64,000 bases of DNA from Xenoacremonium recifei (taxonomy: Eukaryota; Ascomycota; Sordariomycetes; Hypocreales; Nectriaceae), in the NCBI GenBank assembly GCA_012184525.1, contig WOFQ01000011.1, positions 62,001 to 126,000 on the forward strand, in the 5' to 3' direction. The position numbers and the translations under genes were made by a program. The notes below the pieces were generated by a model, which had not been told where the DNA came from, searched no databases, and saw nothing but the letters and a program-made list of their open reading frames with translations. How positions within the stretch are numbered: the first letter of the stretch is position 1; each line of letters begins with the position of its first letter. Below are positions 44,673 through 56,164 of this stretch, piece by piece.

Positions 44673-45714
44673 ATGCCTCAGTTCCTTGGAAAGCAAGCCG
44701 GTGCTCTGGGCTTTGGCCTCATGGGTAAGATACTCTACACACATCATATCATGACACCTCACTAACTCACCCTCAGGCATGACCTGGCGCAACCCTGCTC
44801 CCCCCATGGAGCAGTCCATCGAAGCCATGCGCACCGCCGTCTCCAAGGGCATGACCGTCTGGAGCGGCGCCGAGTTCTACGGCACGCCCGAGTACAACAG
44901 CATGACGCTCCTCAAGGCCTACTTCACCAAGTACCCCGAGGACGCCGACAAGGTCACCATCGTCATCAAGGGCGGCATGAACCTCACCACCCACGCTCCC
45001 GAGGGCCATCCCGAGGGCATTCGTCGCTCGCTCGACAACATCCTCGCTCAGCTGGGCGGCGTGAAGAAGCTCGATGTCTTCAGCTGCTCGCGCCGAGACC
45101 CCAACACCCCGCTTGAGACTACGCTTAAGTTCATCCAGAAGGAGTACATCGACACGGGCAAGCTGGGCGGTATCTCGCTGTCTGAGTGCCGCGCTGAGAC
45201 TGTTGAGGAGGCTGTCAAGTGGGCTAAGATTGAGGCCTGCGAGGTCGAGCTGAGCATCTTCACGCCTGATATCCTGAAGAACGGTGTCGCAGCTGCTTGC
45301 GGCAAGCACAACATCCCCATCATGGCCTACTCGCCCATCGGTCGTGGCATGCTCACCGGCCGCATCAAGGACGTATCCCAAGTCAAGGAGCTCGGCATCG
45401 CCGCCATGTTCCCGCGTTTCCAAGAGGGCGCCTTCGAGCACAACCTCCAGCTCGTGCACCAGGTCGAGGCCCTCGCCACCAAGAAGGGCTGCACGCCTGC
45501 CCAGCTGGCCATCAACTGGGCGCGCAGCCAGAGCAGCCGTCCCGGCCTGAGCACCATCATTCCCATCCCCGGCGCTACTACTTCGGCGCGCGTCGAGGAG
45601 AACTCCAAGGTTATTGACTTGACCGAGGAGGAGCTCAAGAGCATCAACAATCTGGTGGATAACTTCGAGGTCGCGGGTGGACGATACCCCCAGGGCCTGC
45701 CTACTGAGACCTAA
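44673..45714 (+). CDS. Aldo-keto reductase, pyridoxal reductase-like
   Basis: Exons 44673-44724 and 44777-45714 (52-nt intron) give 329 residues, a full AKR barrel. The start reads FLGKQAGALGFGLM|GMTWR. Features include GAEFYGTPEYNSM (catalytic Tyr), VTIVIKGGMN (catalytic Lys), GGISLSECRAETVEEA, IPIMAYSPIGRGMLTGRIK and IIPIPGATTSARVEEN (NADPH-binding end). Overall likeness is to the Plr1 type of pyridoxal reductase, which reduces pyridoxal to pyridoxine with NADPH. By my alignment the usual catalytic Asp is Ser (VWSGAEFY) and the His is Ser (DVFSCSRRDP), deviations of a kind I associate with this subfamily. Other AKR substrates remain possible. Confidence 0.88.
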
Positions 45715-46343
45715 GTGGCTTCAGTGCGGAAAGCAAAACTATCGGGATGGGTTCTGATGAGCTGAATTAGCTGGCGTTTTTCATAGAATAGAGAACAAAT
45801 TGAGTGCGGATTTCCAATCATTATCAGCAAGTAAAGTGTCCACAGAAGCCCGTGAAGGCATTCAGAATTGCAGAATTCATCAAAAAAATGAATACCATCA
45901 TGAGATTGGGGTTGGGGTTCGCAATGAGAATTTACCAAACTTACCATTTTGAACGCCTCCTGTGAATGCCGAGGCACACATCATTGGAGAAAGTATCACG
46001 AATCAATCCAGCATTTCTCTGTTGGTTCACCAAGACGCCCTCAAGAGGCTGCACAGCTGATGAAGTTGCGGAAGAGAGATGGTCAAAGACAGCCTGTCGA
46101 CGAAAACTTCAGTCAGCAGTGGACCTGCACGTGACCTCCATCCACTTCAACCCCTGGCCCCTTGGTGAAGTCCATGGATCCAGGATTGTTTAACAAGTAC
46201 ATATAGAAAGGACAGAGCACAGCAAGAGTATTTGAGATACGAATTTATCGGAAATAGTCTTTTGGGGTATACAGGATATCTGCCTCTTGCCAACCATCTC
46301 AACAGAACTGAACCTCCCACCCTCCACCATAGTGCTTCATTCT
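45715..46343. other. Convergent 3' intergenic region
   Basis: The aldo-keto reductase (plus) and dynein intermediate chain (minus) genes end here. No gene is seen. Confidence 0.5.
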
Positions 46344-48494
46344 CTACACAATCATCGCTCCGTTCAGCCCAACCGCCTCAACCCGATTCACAAGCTTCTT
46401 GACATTCGTCCAATCCTCATTCTTCAAGCCTTCCTTACCGCCCAGCCCACTCGCCACCTCGAACACCGTCAGCGAGCCGTCAATGCCTCCCGTCGCTAGG
46501 CGCTTGCCATCGTTAGGCTCCCAGGCCACCTTGTTCAGGCTCTTGGACAGCATGGCGCGGCCGTCCTTGCGCGCGCTCGGCGAGATGCGCGATACCGGTT
46601 CCTCTGTCTCGACTGCAATATCCCACAGCTCGAGCCAGCCTGCGCCGTCGACGAGTGCGAACACACTGGGCTTGACGGGCGACCACCGCGCGTCATAGAC
46701 GACGTCCTCGCGCACGAAGTCGATTAGTGGCGCGATGTTGCCGTCGCCGGCGCCCGTGGTCGATGTTGCGGCTGGGGCGCGGACCTTCCAGAGCTTGACG
46801 CTCCAGTCGAGCGATGAGGAGATGACCAGGTCGCCGAGATCCACGGGGCCTCTGGCCGGGTGGAAATCGACTGACATGACTGGTGCTGTGTGTCCCCGGT
46901 AGCTGATCTTCTTGTCGACGCCGGCCTTGGCTCCGGCTCTGTCGTATCTGTGGCAGGGGAAGATGGTGCCCTCCTCGCTGCCGACGAGGAAGAATGTAGG
47001 ATCCGTCTGTGGGAATGATAGACACGTCGGGCTGACGTCCTCCACGGCAACCTTGGCTTGCGAGGGGTTCTTGAGTTCCAAGAGCTCCTGGGGCTGTGCA
47101 AACACATCCATGCTCCAACCGCAAACCACACCGTCCGTGGAGCACGATATGATGTTGTTCGCATTCTGGGTACCGACGATATCCACCGAGTAGATGGGAT
47201 GCGCATGTCCGTAGCCAGTTAGAGGCGTTTTTTGAACGGGTGCCGCCTTTGCTCTTGTATCCCACAGCAAGACTTGGCCACTATAAGAGCCACCGATGAT
47301 GAGGTTGGGGTGGTAGGGAGAGAATTTGGCCGTCAAGATGTCCGACTGTGCAGTGAAGACATATTCGGGCCGGTCTTGCATGTGAAGGTTCCATACTTGA
47401 ACCAGACCATCGGGTTCATGAGGGGCTGTCGGGTTCTTGGTATATGAGGCAAGCAACAGCTCGCTAAACTTGGGTGAGAAGTCGATTGCGCTGATCATTC
47501 GCTTCTTTGACCAACGCTCGTCGAAGAATTGGGCCACTTCCTTGACGCGATGTCTGCCTCGGCCACCAGTGTTTCCGCTCTCCTCATCGTCATCCTCCAC
47601 GTCCTGGCCCTGGAGTGCGTAGTCGGTAAGGATGTCGTAAGTCTCCTGGTCAAGGGCTCGCTCAATGACCTTGGTCGACTTCTCGAGGAAATCGACAAAC
47701 TCGTCCGACTGCGCCACCGCCTCTAGCTCCTCGGTCGTGAGATTTCGTGCAGGGTAGTTTGTTGAAGACAAGTTGATGGAACCAGTGCCTTCGTCGTTCA
47801 GTAGTTGCTTCGTAGCCCTCAGCTCCTCCTCAACCTCCTCCCTGATTCGTTGCCGAAGTTCTTCCTCTCGATCTCGTTCTCTCCTGCTCAGCCGCTTGCT
47901 GGGGGATGAAGTCGTTCCGGGTAGATCGTCGCCTTCGGAAATGAGGGATTGCGCTCGCGTCCTGCCAGGGCTGGTCCATTCTTCCGTTGTTTGTACACCT
48001 TTGCTGTACGAGAAGACTTCCTTTACCGGCGACGGGGGGCAGGCGTAAACGGTGGTGAGGGGGACGGTGGTAAGACTGAGGGGCTGAGGAGGAGCGGTCG
48101 CCTGAGTGCCCACTTGCGATATGTATTCGGACGTTTCGTTGCTGAGCTCGCCAGCGCTCAGAACACTGTTGGGGCGGCTGCCGCGAGGAGCAGGGGATCC
48201 AGCGCCACCCGTGGTCGTTGATGGGGGCCTGCTTTCGCCGACGAGGCTGTTGATCAGGTTCTCGAGTTCGGAACGGTCCTTGGTTCGTCCGGGCGTCGGT
48301 GATATGAGCTATAGAACAAGAGGTCAGCAAGGATGTCTTGAGTGTTCAGAACTGAATCAACTTACCTCGCCGGTGCCCATGCTCGCGCGGCCCTGGTTGC
48401 GCATCTCCCGGTTCCGCTTGAGCTCGGCGAGCTTCGCCCGCTTGGCAAGAATCTCATCTCGCCGATGTTGTTGGTTTGAATGTTGTGGTTGCAT
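46344..48494 (-). CDS. Cytoplasmic dynein intermediate chain
   Basis: Exons 48494-48366 and 48308-46344 (57-nt intron) give 697 residues. The N-terminus MQPQHSNQQHRRDEILAKRAKLAELKRNRE is a charged helix like the segment by which intermediate chains bind dynactin p150. Then come SELENLINSLVG, a Ser/Pro-rich linker, FSYSKGVQT (QT-type light-chain site) and a coiled coil (RRERDREEELRQRIREEVEEELRA). From about residue 270, WD40 repeats follow: VQVWNLHM, QVLLWDTRAKA, SSLDWSVKLWKV, WLELWDIAV and GGIDGSLTVFEVA. This is the standard layout of the cargo-binding intermediate chain of cytoplasmic dynein 1. The gene is divergent from ATP synthase subunit e. Confidence 0.93.
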
Positions 48495-49147
48495 CGTGGC
48501 TGTTCTGCGGTCCCATGGCGGGACTGGCTAGTATTAAGGAAGCTATGCGCAACGGGATGCGCCAGCAGGAGGAGGAAGAAGTGGGTGAATGGACGGGAGA
48601 AACGTGTTCGTTTGGGGTCAGGCCAGTCTCAGCCCCCTCCCAGAATGCTGCAAGAGTCTTTGTCGTGATGGAAAGTCGATGGTGATGCTGGCTGGCGGTT
48701 GTTGACGGCACCCAATGAGACGCGCTCCTGAAAGCTGCCCGTGCCCTGCCCATGAGGTGGAAATTCCCCCCTGCAGGGGCGGCATTCGATTAGCGGGTAG
48801 GAATCTATCGGTACGTACCTGATTGACCTGGCACCTGGACCCAAAATCCCTTGGGCCAGCGCCTTCACGTGACCCGCTCCAGCCCCGGCTCGCGGGCTTA
48901 GTGAGTTTCCAGCTTGGCCGAGCTCCCCAGCCGCCCAGAAAGGCTGCTGGCTGGGCGCTGGAAAAACTCCAGTGCTGCGACTTTTCCCGACACTGGACTT
49001 TTTCAAATCTTCATCCCAAGCCGACGCCTAATTCCCTCGAACCACCCCGACAGGGTCCATTGACAAGCCATTGTCGACCCCCGAATCTCAACTCTACCGT
49101 CCCTTCGCTTCTCGTCCTCGTCGCGTCCTTTTGCGACTCTCCTTGCA
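48495..49147. other. Divergent promoter, dynein IC and ATP synthase e
   Basis: This is the shared upstream region of two divergent genes. No coding signal fits here. The ORFs overlapping it are shadows with non-ATG starts. Confidence 0.55.
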
Positions 49148-49655
49148 ATGGCTTCGACCGGAGTGAACGTGCGTGGTATCTTGTCCGATTGGCCGTGGCC
49201 CGCGATAGCTCGACGACCTCCTCCAGGGGGACGAGCCGCAGCGCAACCCGGCGACAGCGATGGAACAGGGAGCTAATTGGTCTTGGATTTGCAGGTTCTG
49301 CGGTGGTCCGCCCTCGGCCTGGGCATCTTCTACGGCTTCACCCACCAGCGAACGATTACCGTCACCCAAAGAGCCGAGCACGCCCAGCACGAGTACGAGC
49401 ACAAGCAGAAGTTGATCGAGCAGGCCAAGGCCGAGTTTGCGAAGCAGAAGAACCCTCCGGCGGCGTCAGCGAATGACGGTACGTTAGAGATAGACTGGCG
49501 ATCGATGCAATCTGCCTCAATGGCAGTTCTCCGGACCGACGCATCCCCCCGGAATCGCTCGAATACTAACCCGCGACGCAGTCATCACCGACCCTTCGGA
49601 CCCCAAGTTCGACCTCGAGAAGCTGTTGTTGAAGGTATCCAAGGAGAACCCTTAA
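49148..49655 (+). CDS. F1F0 ATP synthase subunit e, mitochondrial
   Basis: Exons 49148-49168, 49295-49478 and 49582-49655 give 92 residues. Exon 1 has 21 nt (MASTGVN). Introns are 126 and 103 nt. The protein has one membrane segment, VLRWSALGLGIFYGFTHQ, with the GxxxG motif (GIFYG) used for ATP synthase dimerisation. A long charged helix follows (QRAEHAQHEYEHKQKLIEQAKAEFAKQKN), and the tail is ITDPSDPKFDLEKLLLKVSKENP. Subunit e sits in the inner membrane and helps form ATP synthase dimer rows and cristae. Confidence 0.93.
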
Positions 49656-50501
49656 GTTGGGGTGGACGGACGAACGGGGGGGAGGGTTGCGGAAGAGCAG
49701 GATTGGGGGCACAGCAACGGCGAGCTGATCGGCCTACTCGGGGAACCAAAAGAGAGTCCTTCCCAGGCATAGTCCGAGTTTTCGACCCAGACTCGGGTGT
49801 ATGATTGAGATTACGCGCGGCGGCACTGCATAGAGGTTTCCTTAGGTCCCTGTCTACACAAGTGTACAGGTGTAAAATATACTCAATTAGACGACAACTG
49901 TCGGACGAGATGGTCTGCCTGTGGGCTTGTGAGAGATTTTCGGGACTCAATGGCTGGGAGAACAGATGCCAATGGCTCAAAATGGACGAGAGACTTGGAC
50001 ATAATACTCAGACTGTAACATAGCAAGCAATCCGAACTTGACGATAACCTCACGTATCCTGCCGGCAATGACATTTCTTTGCTAGCCAGGATTGTCCCTC
50101 AACATTCTACGATAAGACAGGAAACCTGCCCTTTGACCACCCAATCAATCAATTCGACAGATACAGGGCCGTTTATAAGCCTTGCACGGCATATCCCTCT
50201 GCTCTCGTCTCTAAACCAGCTTCGCCATCAAAATGACCTGATAACCATTGGATGGCCATTTCGGGCCATGTTCGGTCATCATGAGGGCGGCAAAACGTCG
50301 GCTAGAGCGGCTCCAGTGCCACGCGTAGCAGGTGCCGGTACGTACCATCTTCCTTACCCACCTTCCCCTGCACGGGCAGGTGCGACGCAGCAGAAGCTCC
50401 AAGCCAAGCTGTCCTCTGCGCTTCGAGGCCCGCATCTCTCTTTATAACGTCGAAGCTGCATCAAACTCCTGGTATCGCCATCGCCAAGTCTTGTGGTCAC
50501 C
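49656..50501. other. Intergenic upstream of STT3
   Basis: No gene is seen. The last 150 nt are the probable STT3 leader. Short frames on both strands show no domain. Confidence 0.5.
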
Positions 50502-53021
50502 ATGACGGCGAAATCCCAGGATCCCCTCGCCGGGATCACGGCCAGCAACACCAGGACCTTGCTTCGAGTTGTCATTCTTTTCTTCATTGCCGGAGCTGCA
50601 ATTGCCAGTCGTCTGTTCTCAGTGATTCGTAAGTGTCCTCCGTCATGGCTTCCTGCGACACCACGTTGCAGCCCTTTTCCCATTTACCCCCGACACTATC
50701 CCTCAGACAAGTGCATTGTTAACAATTTCTACAGGATTCGAAAGTATTATTCACGAGTGTTAGTTCATACCCGCAAAGCTTCGAGCCTCCCCCGATTCCC
50801 GTCTCTAACAAGCCTCCCATAGTCGATCCCTGGTTCAACTTCCGAGCTACCAAGTACCTCGTCGCCAACGGTTTCTATAAGTTCTGGGACTGGTTCGACG
50901 ACCGAACATGGCATCCTCTTGGTCGGGTTACCGGAGGCACCCTCTACCCGGGCCTGATGGTCACCAGCGGTGCCATCTACCATGCCCTTCGAGCTCTCAC
51001 CATCCCCGTCGACATTCGCAACATCTGTGTGCTCCTTGCCCCGGCCTTCTCGGGTCTGACGGCATACGCATCCTATCTCCTTACCAATGAGATGACCACT
51101 TCGCCATCTGCTGGTCTCCTAGCGGCCATTTTCATGGGCATTGCTCCCGGTTACATCTCCCGATCCGTGGCCGGCAGCTACGACAACGAGGCCATCGCCA
51201 TTTTCCTACTCGTCTTCACCTTCTACCTCTGGATCAAGGCTCTCAAGCTCGGTTCCATGCTTTGGGGTGCTCTCTGTGCTCTGTTCTACGGCTACATGGT
51301 TGCGTCATGGGGTGGTTATGCCTTCATTACCTGCTTGCTTCCTATGCATGCACTGGTCTTGATCGCCATGGGCCGATACAGCACCCGACTTTATGTCAGC
51401 TACACGACCTGGTACGCCCTGGGAACGCTTGCTAGCATGCAGATTCCCTTTGTTGGGTTTTTGCCCGTCAAGACCAGCGAGCACATGCCTGCTCTGGGTA
51501 TGTAGAAAGTTATGATGGTACTTCACTAAGTGTTTAACTAACGAGACGACAGGTGTTTTCGGCTTCCTTCAGTTGCTGGGGTTCATTTCCTACATCCGAT
51601 CTGCCATCTCTGGTCGACAATTCCAGACTTTCCTCGTCACGATTGTGGTGTTCGTCTTTGGTCTCGGATTGGCTGCTATCGTCGGTCTCACCTCTCTGGG
51701 TTATATCGCCCCCTGGAACGGTCGATTTTACTCGCTCTGGGATACCGGATACGCCAAGATTCACATTCCTATCATTGCCTCGGTGTCGGAGCACCAGCCT
51801 ACCGCCTGGCCCGCCTTCTTCTTTGATCTCAACATGCTCATCTGGCTGTTCCCGGCTGGCGTGTATTTGTGCTTCCAGGACCTCCGCGATGAGCATGTCT
51901 TCATTGTCACCTATGCCATCTGCAGCACTTATTTCGCTGGTGTCATGGTTCGTCTCATGTTGACGTTGACACCCGTGGTTTGTGTGGCCGCAGCTATTGC
52001 TGCTTCTCAGATTCTCGATACCTATCTACAGCTGAAGCAGCCCCCTGCTCCGGAAGAGGGCGCCGAGAGTTCATCCAAGAAGGCTAGCAAGTCCACCGGT
52101 CTGCGATCCACCGAAGCCCCGAACGTGGGTATCTATGGCACTCTCTCCAAGGTCATGATTACTGGCGCCATGGTCGTTTACCTCCTCATGTTCGTCTCGC
52201 ACTGCACATGGGTCACGTCTAACGCATACTCGTCGCCGTCGGTGGTATTGGCCAGCCGAATGCCTGACGGCAGCCAGCACATCATTGACGACTACCGAGA
52301 GGCCTACCAGTGGCTTCGACAGAACACCAAGGAGGATGCCAAGATTATGTCCTGGTGGGACTACGGCTACCAGATTGGTGGCATGGCTGACCGACCTACC
52401 CTTGTTGACAACAACACCTGGAACAACACTCACATTGCTACTGTCGGAAAGGCTATGAGTTCTCGCGAGGAAGTGAGCTACCCAATCATGCGACAGCACG
52501 AAGTTGACTATGTCTTGGTTGTCTTCGGTGGTCTTCTTGGATACTCTGGAGATGACATCAACAAGTTCCTGTGGATGGTCCGTATCGCTGAAGGCATCTG
52601 GCCTGATGAGGTCAAGGAGCGTGATTTCTTCACTTCGCGTGGCGAGTACCGTGTTGATGAGGGCGCCACGGACACGATGAAGAACAGCTTGATGTAAGCT
52701 CTCCCAAAAGTAAATGTTAACGCTGTCGACTAACGCATTGGATATAGGTACAAGATGTCTTACTACAACTACCACACTCTCTTCCCTGCCGGCCAGGTCT
52801 CCGACCGAGTCCGTGGAGTCCGACTCCCTGACCAAGGCCCCGTCCTTAACACCGTTGAGGAGGCTTTCACTAGCGAGAACTGGATCATCCGTATCTACAA
52901 GGTCAAGGATCTTGACAACTTTGGCCGTGACCATGCTGCTGCCGCGGCGTTTGAGCGTGGCCAGAAGAAGAAGAAGGCCTCCAAGAAGCGAGGCGCTGCT
53001 CGTGTTCTCCGGGTTGACTAG
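50502..53021 (+). CDS. STT3: Oligosaccharyltransferase catalytic subunit STT3
   Basis: There are five exons: 50502-50628, 50735-50758, 50823-51497, 51553-52693 and 52748-53021, giving 746 residues. Exon 2 is a 24-nt microexon that completes [24 protein letters not shown], holding the first DxD-type loop. Multiple hydrophobic segments follow ([32 protein letters not shown]). The catalytic-domain signature SWWDYGYQI is at about residue 542, then [14 protein letters not shown]. The C-terminus is luminal with a basic tail. STT3 transfers the lipid-linked glycan to Asn-X-Ser/Thr in the ER lumen. Introns are 106, 64, 55 and 54 nt. Intron 2 uses a GTTAGT donor. All junctions keep phase. Confidence 0.97.
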
Positions 53022-54075
53022 ATTTGCATGGGTTTAGGGGGGTTATCTCAAAGGGACGGAATGGAAATAAGTGGCCCAATTGGTTCGCATGTAGAGAAAA
53101 GCGCTTTTGAAATGTATACCACTGTATGATTTAACCGTATCAATAAGACTGAGATTTTTTCAAGAGCTCGGACGTGTATTGAACATGCTTGAACCAGTAG
53201 GGTTCGACGAGGGTCACCAAGTTCAGTTCTGGTCGGCATTCTGCTCTGCCTCAAGTCCGCGAGCTTGGTTGAAGATCGCATTGGCTTTTTCAGCTTGGTC
53301 TTAACCTCAGTCTCTTTTCCTAACTGTTGCTAGACTTATATTTCCTCAGGTCGCCCCTCTTCATTCTCGACTCCATTGGCCATGTGCTTTCGGGTACCAA
53401 TTAACCCAGCTTCGAAAGTAGTCAAGAGATACACCAGACTACACTTACCAAAAGTCTGCCATTCTCGATGCAGTTGTCTATGTAGATGAGTTAGGAAGAT
53501 ATTAATGGATGACTTGAAGTGTTTGGGATCAGTGAGTCTTTTCGGCGTCAACCATGAGGCGTCTGCGATAGTTTGTCTTCAAGGAAGTCACGTGAACGAC
53601 TTTATCTCCTCGTCCTGAAACGTGACCCAAAGATGGGAGATACACTTTTTCATAATTAATAATAAGGTATAATTAGCTGCTATATGCTTCTGTATTGAGT
53701 TGAATTGAGAGCTAGCAGAACTGCTGATAGTTGTGAGAAGAGAGGCATCAAAGTGGAAGCCAGGTTGTGGCTGAGCGGCTGAGGCTTAGCGGGCTCTAGA
53801 AATTTGTTAAGGCTGACGTCGGTCGCAACTGCCACCTTGCCAGGCTGCAGGCCCCTGAAATTGACCCGCACCCCGGTATCGCGTCTTTGTCGCAATTCAG
53901 GCCAGCTTTTTTAAATGATATCCACGCCTTGCTTCATTTCTCCTCCAGCTCTGCTGCTTCTCCTATTTAATTCTTGATCGCCTCTTCTCGTCGCTCTTTT
54001 ATTGTCTCTAGCGCTTCAGCTAGAGCGTTCTTCTTCCTTTCTTCACCCAGTTCTGCCCGATGGCAGGTGGCCCCA
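53022..54075. other. Intergenic, no gene seen
   Basis: AT-rich 3' UTR and promoter sequence. Short minus-strand frames (53336-53551, 53680-53895) have no ATG-supported product or domain. A short upstream ORF begins at 54060. Confidence 0.5.
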
Positions 54076-54086
54076 ATGGACGGTGA
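54060..54086 (+). promoter_or_regulatory. Short upstream ORF overlapping the EXS start
   Basis: ATG at 54060 opens an 8-codon frame (MAGGPNGR, stop TGA at 54084-54086) that overlaps the proposed EXS start ATG at 54076 in another frame. If both are on the mRNA, translation of the main frame would need leaky scanning or reinitiation. Confidence 0.5.
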
Positions 54087-55347
54087 TCCGGCAGTTGAGC
54101 CGGAGCTCGACTCCTTCAGTTTGACCTTTCCTCTCCCCTATCGCATCGGATTCATTGCGACACTGGGTCAGTAGTAGCTATACAGATCGCCGTCACGAAT
54201 GCAGAACTGACTCGATGCAGCAATATGGGGTTGGGGAGCGAACCTTCACTACCTGTATCTCGCCAAGATCGATGTGCCGTCCTTGATTCGATACCCAGGC
54301 CGATCCTCGCCGCATCACATCCCACATCACCATTCGACGTACCGACTAGCAACCGTGCTTTCAGCGTTATTCGGAGTGTCGATTGTCCTCTTCTGGGTCT
54401 GCACATGGCGCGTTCCTTCGCGCGTGGTGGACTATGACTGGATGCCGTTATGCTACCTCGTAGCAGTGGTCGCTACCTTCGTCGTACCCCTTCGACACCT
54501 TCCGAGCGGCGGTCGAAGACGATTCCTAGCGACGCTAAAACGAGTCAGTCTGGGAGGAATCGCAGAGGCGCAGGACGGCAAGTTCGGCGACATCCTGCTG
54601 GCCGATGTGTTGACGTCGTACGCCAAGGTGTTTGGAGATCTGTTCGTTACGATCTGCATGTTCTTCACGCCCGGTGGCTCGTCTACGAATCGACCCGACC
54701 GGAACTGCGGAGGCACGGTGATCGTTCCGCTGCTCATGGCCGTACCGAGCATGATTCGGTTCAGGCAATGCCTAATTGAGTACCTACGCGTGCGACGAGC
54801 ACCTTACAAGGAATCGACGGGCTGGGGCGGCCAGCATTTGGCAAACGCTTTCAAGTACTCCACCGCCTTTCCTGTCCTCATCACGAGTGCGCTACAGAGA
54901 GGCGTAGAGGACGGAGCTACCAAGGCGAGTTTGAACAAAGCGTGGCTCGTAGCCGTATTGGTCAACTCTCTCTACTCCTTCTACTGGGACGTTGCCAAGG
55001 ATTGGGACATGACGCTCTTCTCCTCCAAAGGCGAGCGCGAGTCTCCGCGCCACCCGTTCGGACTACGGGATCGCTTGATGTTCCGGCCTATCAAGCTGTA
55101 CTACGTGGTGATTGTGATGGACCTAATGCTGAGGTGCACCTGGTCGATGAAACTCAGCCGCCATCTCGACAAGTTTAGCGACTTTGAGAGCGGAATCTTC
55201 CTCATCGAGTTCCTCGAGGTGTTCCGGCGGTGGGTATGGATTTTCTTCCGCGTCGAGACTGAGTGGATTAGGAACTCGACGAATGGACTTGGGATCGACG
55301 ACATACTACTGGGAGACTATCAGGGCAAATACGACGACGAGGAATAG
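54076..55347 (+). CDS. EXS-domain membrane protein, ERD1-like
   Basis: Exons 54076-54166 and 54221-55347 (54-nt intron, GTCAGT donor) give 405 residues. The splice reads ATL(A)IWGWGANLHYLYLAKIDVPSLIRYPGR. Several hydrophobic segments precede an EXS domain: IVPLLMAVPSMIRFRQCLIEYL, NAFKYSTAFPVLITSALQR, NSLYSFYWDVAKDWDM, YYVVIVMDLMLRCTWSMKL and FLIEFLEVFRRWVWIFFRVETEW. There is no N-terminal SPX domain, so it resembles Erd1 rather than Syg1/XPR1. Erd1 acts in the Golgi in phosphate recycling and glycosyltransferase retention. The tail is acidic (DYQGKYDDEE). Confidence 0.88.
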
Positions 55348-55575
55348 TGGCGTCAAGGCATGACCGGCCCGGATGGTCGGCGCAACGGTGGTGGCTCGGC
55401 ATGGCGGCGTTTGGTGTACTGTATAGAACGGGCTATTGTTTCTCGAACCCCCATGGAACTTAGAATGAGATGAGAGCGGCAATGCGTATTGACGCGGATT
55501 TGGCTTCCGCCTTCAAGCCACAACCACGCCATGTGTCTGCGAGAGTTCAGGGTCGGATTCAACGGATCAGGTATG

Positions 55576-55724
55576 TAGCTTCCTGTGAAGCTATGCTGAC
55601 CCGGAGCCGCAATAGGCCTCGCCCAGATTCGAATCTCGTCCCCTGCAGCGATCGCCCGGTTTCCAAGATCTTGGAAACTTTCATTGTGACCCATCACCGG
55701 CTCTCGCATCCAGGTTCCTGGATG
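55576..55724. repeat. Cluster of perfect palindromes
   Basis: Palindromes follow each other: TAGCTTC/GAAGCTA with a 4-nt loop (55576-55593), AGATTCGAATCT (55625-55636), CTGCAG (55642-55647), GCGATCGC (55648-55655), a perfect 20-bp palindrome centred on AAGATCTT (55659-55678) and CATCCAGG-TT-CCTGGATG (55707-55724). No protein frame explains them. Confidence 0.85.
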
Positions 55725-56009
55725 TCGATCTGGCACCATCTGGCACTTTACCATAGGTGTGCGGTCTCCCGGAACTCTGTCATTGGCACCATGCTTTGTG
55801 ACGGCCAGCAAAACTCCATGCGGCGATTGGCAGAGGACTAGGTGTGTTTGCTAGTGAGGACCAGCCTCGGCAAGCGGTGCAAGTCTACCTCTAGGAGCGG
55901 ACATGGCTAGCACCAGCCCGTCCGGCCCCGAGCCCACAACCTGGAGCCAGAAGCGCACAAAAAGAGTCTGGCCAGGATGGGCCACGTTCGGTGGCCGCAG
56001 GGTTTTTCA

Positions 56010-56164
56010 ATAGTCGAGGACGGAAGGGATGGCGACTGACGAAGACTTCATCACGATAGTATCTGGCATTGCACTTATGATGCGGCCTTATCGTATTATG
56101 TGCAATGCCTGGTACCGTCATGATGAAGTCTTCGTCAGTCGCCATCCCTCCCGTCCTTGACTAT
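56010..56164. repeat. 155-bp near-perfect inverted repeat (hairpin)
   Basis: The 65-bp left arm (56010-56074) and the reverse complement of the 65-bp right arm (56100-56164) match at 58 of 65 positions without gaps. They are separated by 25 nt. A 28-bp block (GGGATGGCGACT... to ...TTCATCA) is identical. Six of the seven differences are transitions. A transcript would fold into a long hairpin. Confidence 0.9.

Noticed and set aside
55625..55636. Sequence resembling a tRNA T-loop (GATTCGAATC)
   Set aside because: No acceptor, D-arm or anticodon arm can be built around it. It is a 12-bp palindrome.
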